From contig NZ_JAABOP010000001.1 of assembly GCF_010671595.1 (NCBI RefSeq), positions 1,302,001 to 1,366,000 on the forward strand: 64,000 bases of DNA, given 5' to 3'. Of the stretch, positions 49,391-61,400 are shown piece by piece. This DNA is from Muriicola jejuensis. Lineage in GTDB: Bacteria > Bacteroidota > Bacteroidia > Flavobacteriales > Flavobacteriaceae. The first letter of the stretch is position 1; every line of letters starts with the position of its first letter. Both the position numbers and the translations under genes were made by a program. The notes under the pieces are model-generated. The model saw only the letters and a program-made list of their open reading frames with translations, did no database searches and had not been told where the DNA came from.

Positions 49391-51349
49391 ATGACCGAGG
49401 AGGAACAACAAAAGCTCATTAATAAGCTAAGTGCCAAGAAGGACTCCGCTTTCAATTTGAGGTACTCAGAGAACAATCGACGTTGGTTCATTTGGAAAAT
49501 CATTCAACACCTACTGGCAGAAAATACCCCCACGGCTCAGATTGAGGCCAAAACGCTTCAATTCATTGTTGACACGACGGCATACGTTAACACGAACATC
49601 AATGGTGGTTATCAGACAGGGACCTTAAAAGATCAGTGGAGATCCTTTAGCAAATCACGTTCTCGATTACAAATCATTTATGGAGTAATCGCTTCGCATC
49701 CCGAACTCTTGCAACCACAGCATGCATCCTATCTCAAATTCATTGTCAATCGTAGAGACCGAATGATTAAAAGAATGGTTTTCTATGTGAATCCCAATAA
49801 GAAACGTAACATTTTTGCTTATCCTTCAAATGCTTGCCAGGAAGATATCCCTGGCTCGAACCCGCCCAAGAAATACAACATTTTCAGAGTTAACAAAGCG
49901 GCTGAAAATCACTGGTCGCATATTATCGGTTTGCAAAAAGCAACACCATTTTTTCTAACCCCTACTGGTAAGGCTAAACCCGTTGAAGCCGTTGAGAAAC
50001 TTTTTACAAAACAGTCAGCCTATTGCGATAGAAACTTATTTCCATGTGATCCCACTATAAGTTGTGTTCATATTGATTCCTTATTAGAAGCTAAAAATCC
50101 TACTACCTTGTTAAGTAAACTCGTAACCGAAGGGGAACAACATCTTGTTATTGACCATCCCTATTCCATATTTGGTAATTTAAAAAGAGGAACTATCCTA
50201 TATACCATTTTAGATGCAACTGCCAATTCAGGTTCGGATATTGAAGTCGAGATACAACGTGTCTGGTTCTTTATGAAAGATTTTATCATGAAAGATGAGT
50301 CTAATAGAACTAAAGATGAATATTTCAGTTTACCAAAATCTGAGGAATGTCATATTATCCAGGGGAATACATTTGAAAAAGCAGAAATCATTGCTGTAAA
50401 CCCTGTAAAACAAAAAATACGCTTTAAAAGCCTGGCTAATTCATATTCCAAAGGAGCTAAAATTTATAAATACATCGATGTCCCCACCCCGTATCACCTT
50501 ATTATGGATACTCGTGAGGATAAGGCCCTCTATGAACAATTATCCGTCAAATCCATTGATCTGCAGGTTGGCGACCATATATACATCCGAAATCATCCCT
50601 TGTACGCTTCATTTTATCCTAATGGTGTTTGGGGGGGAGAACATTCTGTGGTAGTCCAACTCAGTACGCGAAAATTTAATAGCTCATTGATGGGTGACCA
50701 AATGTATGTGGCAGGACACGGCTTGTCCAATTCTCTAAAAGGCATGATGAACAGCATGATAGCACATATGAATTTAGTGGCTGATATCGTACAAGAAATG
50801 GTAAAGATTCATTTAGCCAATCTAAAATTGAATCAACTTAATTCCAGTTCTAATGTTACGGTTAAGTCCAAAACTATCAATTCTGTGGCCTACAAACTTT
50901 TAGAGTATGATATGGCTTTTACTTTTTACGATCCAATTGAAGGAGCTTTTAAAACCTCAACCACTGGCTTTGTATTTGCCCAAGAGAAAATAGATAGTAA
51001 AGAATTTTTCCTTTTCAACTACATGTCCAAAGATTCATCGGATGACCAAAATCGATTTATAGAACCATTCTTCTTCGATGGGGCTGTTAATAATAGCACC
51101 ACCCGATATAAGCCAGAAAACTATTGTTTCAAATTTTATGACACGGTTACCGGAAAAATAAAAAAATGGCACCTATTCTCTTCTAGCGATGGTGGATTAC
51201 CCATCAACGAGACCTTCAAATTTGAAGATATACAGGCTATCTCACCTTTTCATCGGCTAGACAGCAATAGTGATGCTTATATCATCAGACCTCGAGTGAA
51301 TTTTTCGAATGCCTATCAAAATTATCTTAAAATCGCAGGAGCTATATAA
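49391..51349 (+). CDS. Large hypothetical protein, first gene of the giant cluster
   Basis: 652 residues, no signal peptide, no membrane helix. I do not recognise the family as a whole. The segment GDHIYIRNHPLYASFYPNGVWGGEHSVVV recalls the Gly-Asp plus W-x-GE(H/N) neighbourhood of papain-like or transglutaminase-like amidases, with GGEHSVVVQL as the possible His motif; a catalytic Cys could be in NACQEDI or DRNLFPCDP but is unproven. N-terminal 150 residues are helical and basic (SKSRSRLQIIYGVIASH, NRRDRMIKRMVF). It starts at ATG 49391 after a hairpin and is followed 23 bp later by the DUF6603-like gene. No phage structural motif noticed. Confidence 0.65.
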   Translation: MTEEEQQKLINKLSAKKDSAFNLRYSENNRRWFIWKIIQHLLAENTPTAQIEAKTLQFIVDTTAYVNTNINGGYQTGTLKDQWRSFSKSRSRLQIIYGVIASHPELLQPQHASYLKFIVNRRDRMIKRMVFYVNPNKKRNIFAYPSNACQEDIPGSNPPKKYNIFRVNKAAENHWSHIIGLQKATPFFLTPTGKAKPVEAVEKLFTKQSAYCDRNLFPCDPTISCVHIDSLLEAKNPTTLLSKLVTEGEQHLVIDHPYSIFGNLKRGTILYTILDATANSGSDIEVEIQRVWFFMKDFIMKDESNRTKDEYFSLPKSEECHIIQGNTFEKAEIIAVNPVKQKIRFKSLANSYSKGAKIYKYIDVPTPYHLIMDTREDKALYEQLSVKSIDLQVGDHIYIRNHPLYASFYPNGVWGGEHSVVVQLSTRKFNSSLMGDQMYVAGHGLSNSLKGMMNSMIAHMNLVADIVQEMVKIHLANLKLNQLNSSSNVTVKSKTINSVAYKLLEYDMAFTFYDPIEGAFKTSTTGFVFAQEKIDSKEFFLFNYMSKDSSDDQNRFIEPFFFDGAVNNSTTRYKPENYCFKFYDTVTGKIKKWHLFSSSDGGLPINETFKFEDIQAISPFHRLDSNSDAYIIRPRVNFSNAYQNYLKIAGAI

Positions 51350-51372
51350 TGTAAAACTTAACCCTTTCTATC

Positions 51373-54300
51373 GTGCAGAAAGCCAATGTCATAGTCATTT
51401 CTGACGCCGTTTTTACCTACTTCGACCCGCTGGTGGAAGCACTCGATGATGGGGAAAGCGTCAAGGCATTTCTCAATGAATTTGGTTATCAGCCCCCTGC
51501 CATTGTTGACGTATTTCAGGAATTTAATGGAGTACTCGGTAATGTCATCGATATCATTGATGACATTGAGAACAACCTGGATAATAAATCAGAACAGGAA
51601 TACCTGGAGTTGTTCGTTAAAGTTGTCAAGACACTCTCTGATGCGATTAAAACCGCTAATAATTTATCCAATGCCTTAAACTCGCTTTATTCTCAGGATT
51701 TTTTAAATGCTACCAATATTGTCAATCAACTGCCCGGGCAACTAATTAATTACTTAACGGTAAAAGCCCTTGAGCAGCAGTTCCCTATCACGCATAATAT
51801 CCTGCGCACCATGGGGATCATCAATATCGAATTTGTTGAACAAAATGAACCCCATAAAGTTTCCTACACCAAAAGAGAAATCCACTGGGATAAAATTGGT
51901 GACTATATAAGCGATCCCGCTAGTGCTATTGAAACCACTTATAATTGGACCGGTGCAGAAATATCCTTTGATAAGCTAATTGAAAACTTACGTCTTCTTG
52001 GGCTTTCTCTCAACCTCTATTCAGAAATTACCAGTGTAGATCCTCAGGCGCTCCAGGTCTTTAACAATGGAGTAGATGTTGTCACAGAGCAGAATGCTCG
52101 CACGATTCGCATCCTTAAATTTCCCCTATTGGGTGATTTGACAGACGCCCTAAGCGTAGAACTTTATCCTATTTACAATGCAGCTAAAACCGCTCCTGTG
52201 GGAGCGGGATTAGGCGTGTTTTTTGATCCCGGCAATGGACTGGAGATCCCTATTACAGAACATTTAACCTTTAAGATTAAATATACCGGAGATAGTCGCC
52301 TAAATGCAGGTATTACCCTAAAGCACGGTGAACAAGTGCAAATGGTGACTAATGTCTTTAATAATGGCACAGTTAACGGGTTTGAGCTGAAGAATTTTGT
52401 CCCGGAATTTATATTTGAAAAAGAGGATGAACCTATTATAATTTTTAATACCCCGATTGGGGCCAAATTACAGTTCAAATCCTGGGCTGTTCGGATGGGA
52501 TTTGAGGATAATGAATCCATATTTGTTGAAACGGATATCAAGGCACTGAGCTTAATACTGAGCAGCAAGGAGGGGGACGGTTTTATCAAAGAATTGCTCC
52601 CTGCTGATGAGCTAAAGGTAGATTTTGATTTTACATTAGGCTTTTCCCAGAAATCAGGATTCTATTTTAAAGGCAGTAGCGCCTTGGAGATCAAACTTCC
52701 TGTCCACATTGAACTTGGGCCTATTGAACTACAATCTGCAGTAATTGCTATAAAACCAGGTGATGGTAAAATACCCATTGAATTCGGCACTACAATCAAA
52801 GGGAGCTTAGGACCATTAAGCGCCGTGGTAGAGAATGTTGGTGTAAAATTCAATATCACCTTCCCGCCCAATAATTCAGGAAACATGGGCCCCTTCAACC
52901 TGGATCTGGGCTTTAAGCCCCCTAATGGTGTGGGGTTGTCTATCGACGCCAGTGTAGTCAAAGGGGCCGGATACCTCTATATCGATGCAGACCGTGGCGA
53001 ATATGCAGGGGCATTAGAGCTCACCTTCAATGAATTTTTATCTCTGAAAGCCATTGGATTAATCTCCACAAAAATGCCCGATGGGTCAGCAGGCTTTTCA
53101 TTGCTGGTTATTATTACTGCCGAGTTCACTATTCAATTGGGTTTTGGTTTTGTCTTTTTGGGAGCTGGAGGTTTATTAGGGCTACATCGTACTGCCAAGC
53201 TCACGCCTTTGGCAGCAGGGGTACAGTCTGGGGCTACGGCGAATCTCTTGTTCCCTACAAATATCGTGGAAAACGCACCGAAGATCATTAGTGATATCCG
53301 TGATTTCTTCCCCATCCTTCAGGATCATTTTTTGATTGGCCCCATGGTCAAAATTGGTTGGGGTCAGCCACCGATTATAGACGTTGCCCTGGGAATAATC
53401 ATTGAAATCCGCACCGATAATGGAGGAAGTATAGAGCGGATTGCCATTCTAGGGGTACTGAAATGTATTCTTCCTGATGAAGATAAGGTCATATTAAAAC
53501 TCCAGATCAACTTTATCGGCGCCATTGACTTTACCGCCAAATACTTATTCTTTTACGCTTCGATTTTTGATTCCAGGATATTGTTTATCACTATCGAAGG
53601 AGATATGGGCCTTCTGGTCGCCTGGGGTGATAATTCTGATTTTGTATTGACCGTCGGTGGCTTCCATCCCCGATTTAACCCACCCCCTTTACCTTTCCCA
53701 GTCCCTAAACGCCTGTCGATTAGTATCCTTAATGAGTCCTGGGGTAAAATAAGGGTGTCCGGCTATTTTGCTGTAACCACTAACACCGTACAGTTTGGAG
53801 CACACCTAGAATTGAAATTCGGCTTTGATGCCTTTAAAATCGAAGGCTCTGTCGGTATGGATGTGCTCTTTCAATTCGATCCCTTCTATTTCATTGTGGA
53901 GATCTCCGGTAAGGTATCCCTCAAAGTGTTTGGAGCAGGGCTATTTAGCATCTCCCTTAAATTCTCCCTGGAAGGACCTACGCCATGGCGTGCCAAGGGG
54001 TATGGCAAAATCAAGATCCTATTCTTTACCTTCAAAGCGCGGTTTGATGAGACTTGGGGCGAACGCAAGAACACCAAACTGGAGCCTATCCCGGTAATGC
54101 CTATCATTGCCAAGGAACTCAACAACCGACAAAATTGGGAGGCTATTGCCCCTGCCAAACGACAGCTGTTGGTATCCTTACGAGAGATTCCTGAACCGGG
54201 CGCTGATCAGCCGAACCCTATCGTATTACACCCACTGGGAAGAATTAAGATTACTCAACGCGCTGTTCCTTTGAAAGTCACCGTTGATAAGGTTGGTAAC

Positions 54301-54870
54301 CAAAAACCTTCAGATGCCAATCATTTTGATCTGGTGGATCTGCCCAATCAGTTTGACTGGGGTAGTGATGTCATGGAGTCCTTTGCTCCTGGTCAGTTCT
54401 ATAATAAAAAGGCCAGTGACCTGCTGACAGAAAAAGCTACAAGAAAATATACAGGAGGTAAATATATCACCGCCAAAGATGGAGGACTGCGTACCGCTAA
54501 GATGGTAGTACGCCATGTGCGCTATGAACTCCAAACCATTGATACAGCCTACAAACGTGGTAAAAAGCGACTCTACCGACTCTTATCAGGATTATTCCGT
54601 GCCTTCTTGATGAACAATGCCGCTGCGAAATGCACGCTTTCCAATAAGCAGTTCACGGCAAAACAGCCCTTTGCCGATAAAATTTCAGCCCTTGCCGGCA
54701 GCTATCTAGTGGCCAATACCAGCAATAATACTCTTTACCAGGAAGGAGCACAATTTGAACACTTTACAGAGGCCGAAGCCTTTGTCTATTCTGAAATACA
54801 AACTAATCCTAAACTAGCTGAACAGATTCATATCATTCCCGCTAGTGAAGCCATGACCTCAGCAGCATGA
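51373..54870 (+). CDS. DUF6603 domain giant protein
   Basis: 1165 residues from a GTG at 51373; no better ATG fits the gap. Residues about 280-900 are beta-rich repeats of the type GLSIDASVVKGAGYLYIDAD and LGFGFVFLGAGGLLGLHRT, followed by LLFPTNIVENAPKIISD and GPMVKIGWGQPPIIDVALG. These match the DUF6603 family pattern as I know it, a group of very large uncharacterised proteins in bacteria. The N-terminal 200 residues are helical, with acidic repeats (IIDDIENNLDNKSEQEY). The stop overlaps the next start by 4 bp (ATGA), so production is coupled to the 1199-residue protein. It looks like an elongated beta-solenoid or barrel; membrane insertion is possible but not shown. Confidence 0.72.
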   Translation: MQKANVIVISDAVFTYFDPLVEALDDGESVKAFLNEFGYQPPAIVDVFQEFNGVLGNVIDIIDDIENNLDNKSEQEYLELFVKVVKTLSDAIKTANNLSNALNSLYSQDFLNATNIVNQLPGQLINYLTVKALEQQFPITHNILRTMGIINIEFVEQNEPHKVSYTKREIHWDKIGDYISDPASAIETTYNWTGAEISFDKLIENLRLLGLSLNLYSEITSVDPQALQVFNNGVDVVTEQNARTIRILKFPLLGDLTDALSVELYPIYNAAKTAPVGAGLGVFFDPGNGLEIPITEHLTFKIKYTGDSRLNAGITLKHGEQVQMVTNVFNNGTVNGFELKNFVPEFIFEKEDEPIIIFNTPIGAKLQFKSWAVRMGFEDNESIFVETDIKALSLILSSKEGDGFIKELLPADELKVDFDFTLGFSQKSGFYFKGSSALEIKLPVHIELGPIELQSAVIAIKPGDGKIPIEFGTTIKGSLGPLSAVVENVGVKFNITFPPNNSGNMGPFNLDLGFKPPNGVGLSIDASVVKGAGYLYIDADRGEYAGALELTFNEFLSLKAIGLISTKMPDGSAGFSLLVIITAEFTIQLGFGFVFLGAGGLLGLHRTAKLTPLAAGVQSGATANLLFPTNIVENAPKIISDIRDFFPILQDHFLIGPMVKIGWGQPPIIDVALGIIIEIRTDNGGSIERIAILGVLKCILPDEDKVILKLQINFIGAIDFTAKYLFFYASIFDSRILFITIEGDMGLLVAWGDNSDFVLTVGGFHPRFNPPPLPFPVPKRLSISILNESWGKIRVSGYFAVTTNTVQFGAHLELKFGFDAFKIEGSVGMDVLFQFDPFYFIVEISGKVSLKVFGAGLFSISLKFSLEGPTPWRAKGYGKIKILFFTFKARFDETWGERKNTKLEPIPVMPIIAKELNNRQNWEAIAPAKRQLLVSLREIPEPGADQPNPIVLHPLGRIKITQRAVPLKVTVDKVGNQKPSDANHFDLVDLPNQFDWGSDVMESFAPGQFYNKKASDLLTEKATRKYTGGKYITAKDGGLRTAKMVVRHVRYELQTIDTAYKRGKKRLYRLLSGLFRAFLMNNAAAKCTLSNKQFTAKQPFADKISALAGSYLVANTSNNTLYQEGAQFEHFTEAEAFVYSEIQTNPKLAEQIHIIPASEAMTSAA

Positions 54871-57800
54871 GTTTAAAACTAGATACATATTCGTTCTTAC
54901 CCTGGGTTCGCGAAGGGATCAATAACGAGCTACAGATAGATCCGTTACAGGACAATCTGCGTGCACGGCTTCAAATGCCTTTTAAATTAAAGGGTTCTGG
55001 AATTGATGGCGACAAACAAGAGACCATCAACCAACAAATCTCTACCTATGGTCCTGGGGATATCGTGGGGATTAATAAATCCATCATCATTAAAACCGAA
55101 CCACACGACTGGATCACCAATTTTGAACCGAACTACCTACCATGCATCGATTTCTACGATGAGGATTTCCCATGGCGCTACTCTCCAACTAAACCCGATA
55201 ATGAAGATCGTCTACAACCCTGGCTGGCCTTGGTAGTTATTGAGGAAGGAACCTTTACCGAGGGGAAAGACCTTACCGATAAACCCCTTTCATATTTTGT
55301 TTTAAACGAGGATGTGAGTCCTGAGACGCTCTTCCAACCCGCAGAACAACTTTGGGCATGGGCCCATGTCCATATCAATGAGGATTTAATCAAGGGTGAG
55401 ACCACTAACACGGAAAAAATTGTAGCAGAAACTAATGATCTGGATAAGGTGCTGACAGAGTATAAGCGGGTACTCAGCGAAAATCCTGATATGGCCTATT
55501 CCCGAATATTGTGTCCTGTTAAATTAAAGGAGAATACCGCCTACCATGCTTTTTTGATCCCTTCCTTCGAAAGTGGTCGATTGGCTGGATTAGGCATCTC
55601 CCCAGAAGCGCAATTCTATCAAGCAGGCACGGCGCTTCGCCCTACCACCACCTCCTGGCCCAGTGGGGAGGAAATTGTCTATAATACTATTATTTCAAGG
55701 GTTGATTCCAAGAGTTTTCCTTACTATCACCGATGGTATTTCCGTACCGGGAATGCTGGGGATTTCGAATACCTCGTACGCCTACTTAAACCTCAACCTA
55801 TAGACTCACGGGTAGGTACCCGAAATATGGATTGCACAAATCCTGGATCCAACATTTCTGGAATTAGTGACCAAGAGCTTAAGCCTAATGGAGAGAAATA
55901 CTCCCCTTTGGAAGGAGTTCTGCGTCTGGGTGGCGCGCTGCGTATTCCAGAAGAGGCTATTGTAGACCTAGAGACCCATCAAAAATATGAGAATTGGGAT
56001 CAGCCCTATCCGAGGCAGTTTCAGAGGGAATTGGCATCTTTTATCAATTTGGCGGATGAGTATGGTAAAAAAATTACCGGACAAGCACATAACAATAATA
56101 ACCTTCCTCTTTCACTTAGGGCGAATCCTGGGGACGACCCTGACCCACTGATAACTGCCCCACTCTATGGGCGATGGCATTCCCTAACCCAACGTCTGTT
56201 GGACCCCACAAATCCATTTCCCAAGAATAATTGGGTACATGATTTGAATCTGGATCCAAGACATCGTGTGACAGCAGGATTTGGAACCAAGGTTATTCAA
56301 AAAAACCAAGAGCAATATATGGAAGCGGCCTGGCAACAGGTTGGGGATATAATAGAGGCTAACAAACGTATCCGTCAGGCCAAATTAGCCGAAATGGCTT
56401 CCTTAGTATGGCATGTTAAGTACCTGACTCCTCTGGTCAAAGTGCACCCAGGGACCTTTATGATGCTCACCCAGCCCATGCAAGCGCGAATCGTTTCCAA
56501 AGGACTTACCCTGAGTGGCAATGAACAGACCCTAACCCTAAAACATCAGGTAAAAGCAAGCAAAGTCCCCTCCGTAATATTTTCTCCAAGGATACGCGCC
56601 TTTACCCGGCCCAATTCCAGAGGATATAAAGTCCTTAATTACCATGCTAGTGAGGCACCGGCGGATCATCTTATTGATAGGATCAATACAGGCGAGATTC
56701 ATCCTGCTCCTGAAAAAACGACCCCAAAAGTGCAAACCATAGATGACTTTGCCCAGGCCTTTCAACCTGAAAATGTCCCCGGTATCTTGGAATGGATGGC
56801 CCAAAAGAGTTGGTTTAAATGGCTGTTACTGATTCTAGTGATCCTAATCCTGGCTTTGATCATTGGTGTTGTGGGCTCAGGTGCAAGTTTCACTTCCACA
56901 TCCATAGGTACCCTAGCTGGTGCTCTAGTGGTGGCCTCGGGACTCATACTTCTATTTTACAGAATTCAGAAAGTAGAAAAAGACAAAAAAGCAGCCCAAG
57001 CCCTGGAGTTTAACCGCCAAACGCCGGAAGCCGTCAGTCGACTACCTAGAAAACCCGATTTTACCTTGACCGTTGCTGGAGAAAGAATCTCTTTTAAAAA
57101 AGGTCAAACCGGTGCCAGAGATAGCCAGGAGGCAACGCGTTACAAGGCAGCCCTGCTGGAGTCCAATCGATTTTTAAAGACGTATCAACAGGCAGCTATA
57201 GAACCCATAAAACCCAAGCTGAATCTAGATACCATTGCTACCGCAACGATTACAGCATTAGATCCTAAAAAAACCATTAGGGACTATGTGCTAAAAACAC
57301 AAGTAAAAATTCCAGAACGCCTCGCTCGCGAGCGCAAAAAAGAAACCTTTGAGGAGGCATGGGCATATCCTGAATTTGATATTCCGATGTATGAGCATCT
57401 GCTAGATATCTCCCCAGACCTTTTCTTGCCTAATATTAATTATGTTGCTCAAAACTCAATTTCACTGCTAGAGACCAACCAGGAATTTATAGAGGCCTAT
57501 ATGGTGGGTCTCAATCATGAATTCGCAAGAGAATTGTTATGGCGAGAATATCCATCAGATAACCGCGGAAGTTATTTCAGGCAGTTTTGGGATGTGTCAG
57601 ATTTTACATATGACCAGGAAGACTTACAGAAATTCCTCACTCTCGCCAAATCGAAATTGCCTGCTGATGCAACCTCTGAAGATATTGAAAAACAAATGAC
57701 TGATGAGATACGCGAGAGTCTTAAGGACATTCCGAAGCTTCACCTATGGTCAAGATATAACAATTTGGGAGATCATGATCACCGAGAAGCTTATCGCAAT

Positions 57801-58466
57801 GCTAAACTTGAGCAAAGCAAGGATCATGCTGAGGACAAAAGTGAAGTGGTGCTCGTTATCCGTGGTGAGCTGCTTAAAAAATATCCCAATGCTGTGATCT
57901 ATGCCCATAAGGCGGAATGGCAAATGAAGGATGGCAAGATCAATACCAATGAAGAGCGGCAACTAGTAACCTTGATAGAGAGTGAAATGGAGAACCCACC
58001 ACGTACTAAAATAAAAACACCGCTCTATGAAGCCAAAGTAGACCCTGATATTTATTTCTTTGGTTTTGACCTGGATTCCAAAACAGCGAAAGGAGGTAGT
58101 GGAAAAGAAGGCGATACGGCTGCAGGATGGTTTTTTGTGATCAAAGAGCGTCCTGGTGAGCCTCGATTTGGTTTGGATATGGGCACTACTCAGCCCAGTG
58201 ATATTAAGGTATGGAACGATTTATCCTGGGGAACGGTAATCCCAGAAGGGAGTAGTGACCAGCACCTTAATGTTGATAACTTCCAAACCCTTACCATCCA
58301 AAACTTGGCTACAGGAGAAACCGAGAAGCAGCAACAACATGAAGAGGACAAACAGCTTACCTGGAGCAAACAAATGAACTCCGCAGAGCTGGCTTATGTC
58401 TTATATCAATCTCCTGTAATGATAGCAGTGCATGCCGCAGAGATGCTACATACCCAAAAATCCTAA
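54867..58466 (+). CDS. Giant hypothetical protein with a central two-helix membrane hairpin
   Basis: 1199 residues, coupled to the preceding gene by ATGA. The N-terminus LDTYSFLPWVREGI and the segment YGPGDIVGINKSIIIKTEPHD, then WLALVVIEEG, are a pattern I associate with large uncharacterised proteins of actinobacteria and other phyla; I cannot name a family. At about 649-700 there are two hydrophobic helices (WLLLILVILILALIIGVVG and LAGALVVASGLILLFYRIQ) with large soluble regions on both sides, rare for cytosolic proteins. The C-terminal third has GWFFVIKERPGEPRFGLD. No enzyme motif found. It starts 4 bp into the DUF6603 stop and ends 9 bp before the next giant gene. Confidence 0.65.
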   Translation: MSLKLDTYSFLPWVREGINNELQIDPLQDNLRARLQMPFKLKGSGIDGDKQETINQQISTYGPGDIVGINKSIIIKTEPHDWITNFEPNYLPCIDFYDEDFPWRYSPTKPDNEDRLQPWLALVVIEEGTFTEGKDLTDKPLSYFVLNEDVSPETLFQPAEQLWAWAHVHINEDLIKGETTNTEKIVAETNDLDKVLTEYKRVLSENPDMAYSRILCPVKLKENTAYHAFLIPSFESGRLAGLGISPEAQFYQAGTALRPTTTSWPSGEEIVYNTIISRVDSKSFPYYHRWYFRTGNAGDFEYLVRLLKPQPIDSRVGTRNMDCTNPGSNISGISDQELKPNGEKYSPLEGVLRLGGALRIPEEAIVDLETHQKYENWDQPYPRQFQRELASFINLADEYGKKITGQAHNNNNLPLSLRANPGDDPDPLITAPLYGRWHSLTQRLLDPTNPFPKNNWVHDLNLDPRHRVTAGFGTKVIQKNQEQYMEAAWQQVGDIIEANKRIRQAKLAEMASLVWHVKYLTPLVKVHPGTFMMLTQPMQARIVSKGLTLSGNEQTLTLKHQVKASKVPSVIFSPRIRAFTRPNSRGYKVLNYHASEAPADHLIDRINTGEIHPAPEKTTPKVQTIDDFAQAFQPENVPGILEWMAQKSWFKWLLLILVILILALIIGVVGSGASFTSTSIGTLAGALVVASGLILLFYRIQKVEKDKKAAQALEFNRQTPEAVSRLPRKPDFTLTVAGERISFKKGQTGARDSQEATRYKAALLESNRFLKTYQQAAIEPIKPKLNLDTIATATITALDPKKTIRDYVLKTQVKIPERLARERKKETFEEAWAYPEFDIPMYEHLLDISPDLFLPNINYVAQNSISLLETNQEFIEAYMVGLNHEFARELLWREYPSDNRGSYFRQFWDVSDFTYDQEDLQKFLTLAKSKLPADATSEDIEKQMTDEIRESLKDIPKLHLWSRYNNLGDHDHREAYRNAKLEQSKDHAEDKSEVVLVIRGELLKKYPNAVIYAHKAEWQMKDGKINTNEERQLVTLIESEMENPPRTKIKTPLYEAKVDPDIYFFGFDLDSKTAKGGSGKEGDTAAGWFFVIKERPGEPRFGLDMGTTQPSDIKVWNDLSWGTVIPEGSSDQHLNVDNFQTLTIQNLATGETEKQQQHEEDKQLTWSKQMNSAELAYVLYQSPVMIAVHAAEMLHTQKS

Positions 58467-58475
58467 TTACCAGTC

Positions 58476-61400
58476 ATGTCAAGTTCTCATATTCATAGCT
58501 TACGTCAAAACCTTAAAAAGGCCGAAAAAGCACTTTTTTTTGAAAAACAGAAGCAAAAAAAAGTAGAGCAAAGGCAGGCTGCCCTGGATCGATATTTTGA
58601 TCCGAAGAATACCAGACATCAAAAACTGCAAGCAAGTCTCTCCTTACAACAAAAGAAGCTTCAGGATAATGTAAAGGATTTAAAAGATGCTTATGGAAAT
58701 CGTCTAGGTCTTTATGAGTCAGCATGGGAAGCCCTTTTACCCGATACCGATCCTTCAAGACACTTGAATAAACTCGATGCCCATTTTCCAATTATCATGC
58801 TTCCTTTGCGATTGGAGACTCGCTTTAAACGCAGTGCAACTAATACAGTAGATCAGCTTTGGGTTAGGGTATTTCCCGATGATTGTGCTGTAGATAGCTT
58901 TGAAGAATCCCTCTCCTTGGCAGAACTTAAGAACGCCCAAAATTTCTGGAGTGAATGGGTGGCAGCCGGAGTGGTTGAAACCAAAATGCGAGGGGCGTGG
59001 CGATCCCTTACCGAATCTCATGGGGCAGGGCGAGCTCAATACCTCATTAATCACTATCGCCCGATCAATTTGGAGGATCTCATGCCTGATGCGCAACAAG
59101 ACTCTGAAGAGGTTATCCTTGCCATTGCCGTGCCTTTTGGAACGATAATAGAAGCGGAAAAACAGCCTATTCGTGATTATTGGTTATCGGCATGGAAATC
59201 GAATGGCCAGGTGAATAGTTTAAATCAAGCGCTTCAGGACCTTGTAAATTCCTTAGGCGAAGACCGTACAAAAGCTGTTTTAGAACAGCACGTTCCCATT
59301 AATTTTGATGATAATTATTCTCATATCCAGGATCGCAATCAAGCGAGCATTACCTTAAAATTTGTTGAGTTTCCCGATGAAGAATCGCTAGAAGTAGGCT
59401 ATCAACAGCGCACCTGGTCCCACCCACCTAAAGTAAGGGTTTTCCCTGAGCGTTTCTATCTGGTTGGCTATCGGGCAGGAAAAGTGGTGTTAAAGAAACT
59501 GGGGAATGTAATTCCTCTACCCCTTATCTGTGGTCCAGATCCCTTAGAGGAACAACAAGAACTGGTGGATTTATTCGATGGCGACTTAAAGGTCTCACCT
59601 GGAATGAAATGGATGGTTGATTTTCAAGAGGCCGTAGGCAAAGGGATGGGGTTTGTCGTGACCAAAAAAGAAGATGCGCAATTAATCTTAGGATACGATA
59701 GGCTCATGGTTGTTGGGGTACGCATTACCGCAGAAAAGGAAGAGGGGAAGGCACTAACCGAAGAGCTGTTTACCCATCATTATTATGGGAATTCAGGATT
59801 TCGGTTTTTACCTGTAGGCACTCCAACCAATAATATACAAGGAGCCCCCTCGGGATATACGGAGCGTGAAGATGCGGATGATTCATTTGATGCCATTTTT
59901 AAGTCTGCCGATGATCCGTTACAAGAGGAACACAAAGACTGGTGGTCGGGTAGTGATAGAGCCTGGTTCAACACCCTTTTAGGACTCTCCAAGGATTTTC
60001 TAGCCGACACAGCTCATACCAATGGTTATGATCAACGTCAGGCAAGAGCTATCAATACGGCCCTTTGGCCAGCCACTTTAGGATACTTCTTTGAGAGTAT
60101 GATGCAACCTATATTTACGGAGAAGGAACAAAAGGACCTCAGACATTTTTTTAACTTTTTTGTCACGGCCAGAGGTACTATTCCTAGCATTCGTATCGAT
60201 GATCAACCTTATGGAATCTTACCTACCACAGCATTTTCTAAAATTCGTTGGTATAATAATGATATCAATCCTTCGTATCATGTCATTGATGAGCGTCTTA
60301 GCTCCACTTTTGGGTTTTACGGTAAGATGCACAGTTTTTTCCTCACCATGCAAGCGCATTGGAAAAATATGGCCAAAGATGTTCCCCATGTGCATATGGC
60401 AGGGGATCCCGATCAAATTCTTTTAGATGTTCTTGGTCACCACGGGGGTTCGGTAGAGTATCATAGTCGTATCGGTCAAAGCCTTAATCATTTGTGGAAC
60501 TTATATCAATTAGCTCAAGAACAATCCAATGGGGTTTCTGCCTATGAGGCTGCCCATAACTATTACGATAAATACTTTGAAACGCTATTGGGAAGACTCC
60601 TGCTATACCATGATTTTAACTACAAAGGGCAAACCCCGGAAATTCTCGAAAAGTATTTCAGTGAAACTGCTTTGAAGCTCGATGAACTGATTCATGACCA
60701 GCCCCTTTCCGAGCAGTCAGGAATTCGATCCTATACCACCGATGACAGAAACTACATCGAGTGGTTAATCGATGCAGCAAGTACCTCTTTCGATATCTTA
60801 AAAAAGGAAAAAGAGGGCTTTATCGATGGAAAAAAACCCAGAGCCCTTCTCTATACTCTCTTACAGCATGCCTTGGAGATGGGATATTTTGAAACGGGGC
60901 TAAAACTCTACCAGGAGGCAGAGCTGATTTCTCTTAAGAATGTTCAGAAACTTAAAACGGATCCTGATTTTATAGGGATCCGAGACTTTCATGATCGAAA
61001 TGATGTGGCCAGTAAAGACCGTATTTCAGTGAAATCCTTAGACGGAATTTCCTTGGCAGAAAAAAAATTCAGTCTATTGGAACAGAACAATGCTACTGTT
61101 ACCGGAGTACATACGATGAACATAGCCCAATACATCACTTTCAAACTCAAGGAAGTCACTTGGAAAAGCGCTTATGTCAACCAGCAGATCCGAGCTATGG
61201 AGCATCTGAAAGATGTATCATCGGCTGCACTAGAGCGATTATTGGCAGAACATCTGGACTGTGCCTCATATCGATTTGATGCCTGGAAATGGGGGTTTAT
61301 CAATGCTCAGCTACTTGCCACCCGCAAGCAGGAAAGTATACCCTCTTCATCTGGCGGACTCTCCCCTGATGGTCTATATTTAGGGGCTTATGGTTGGCTG

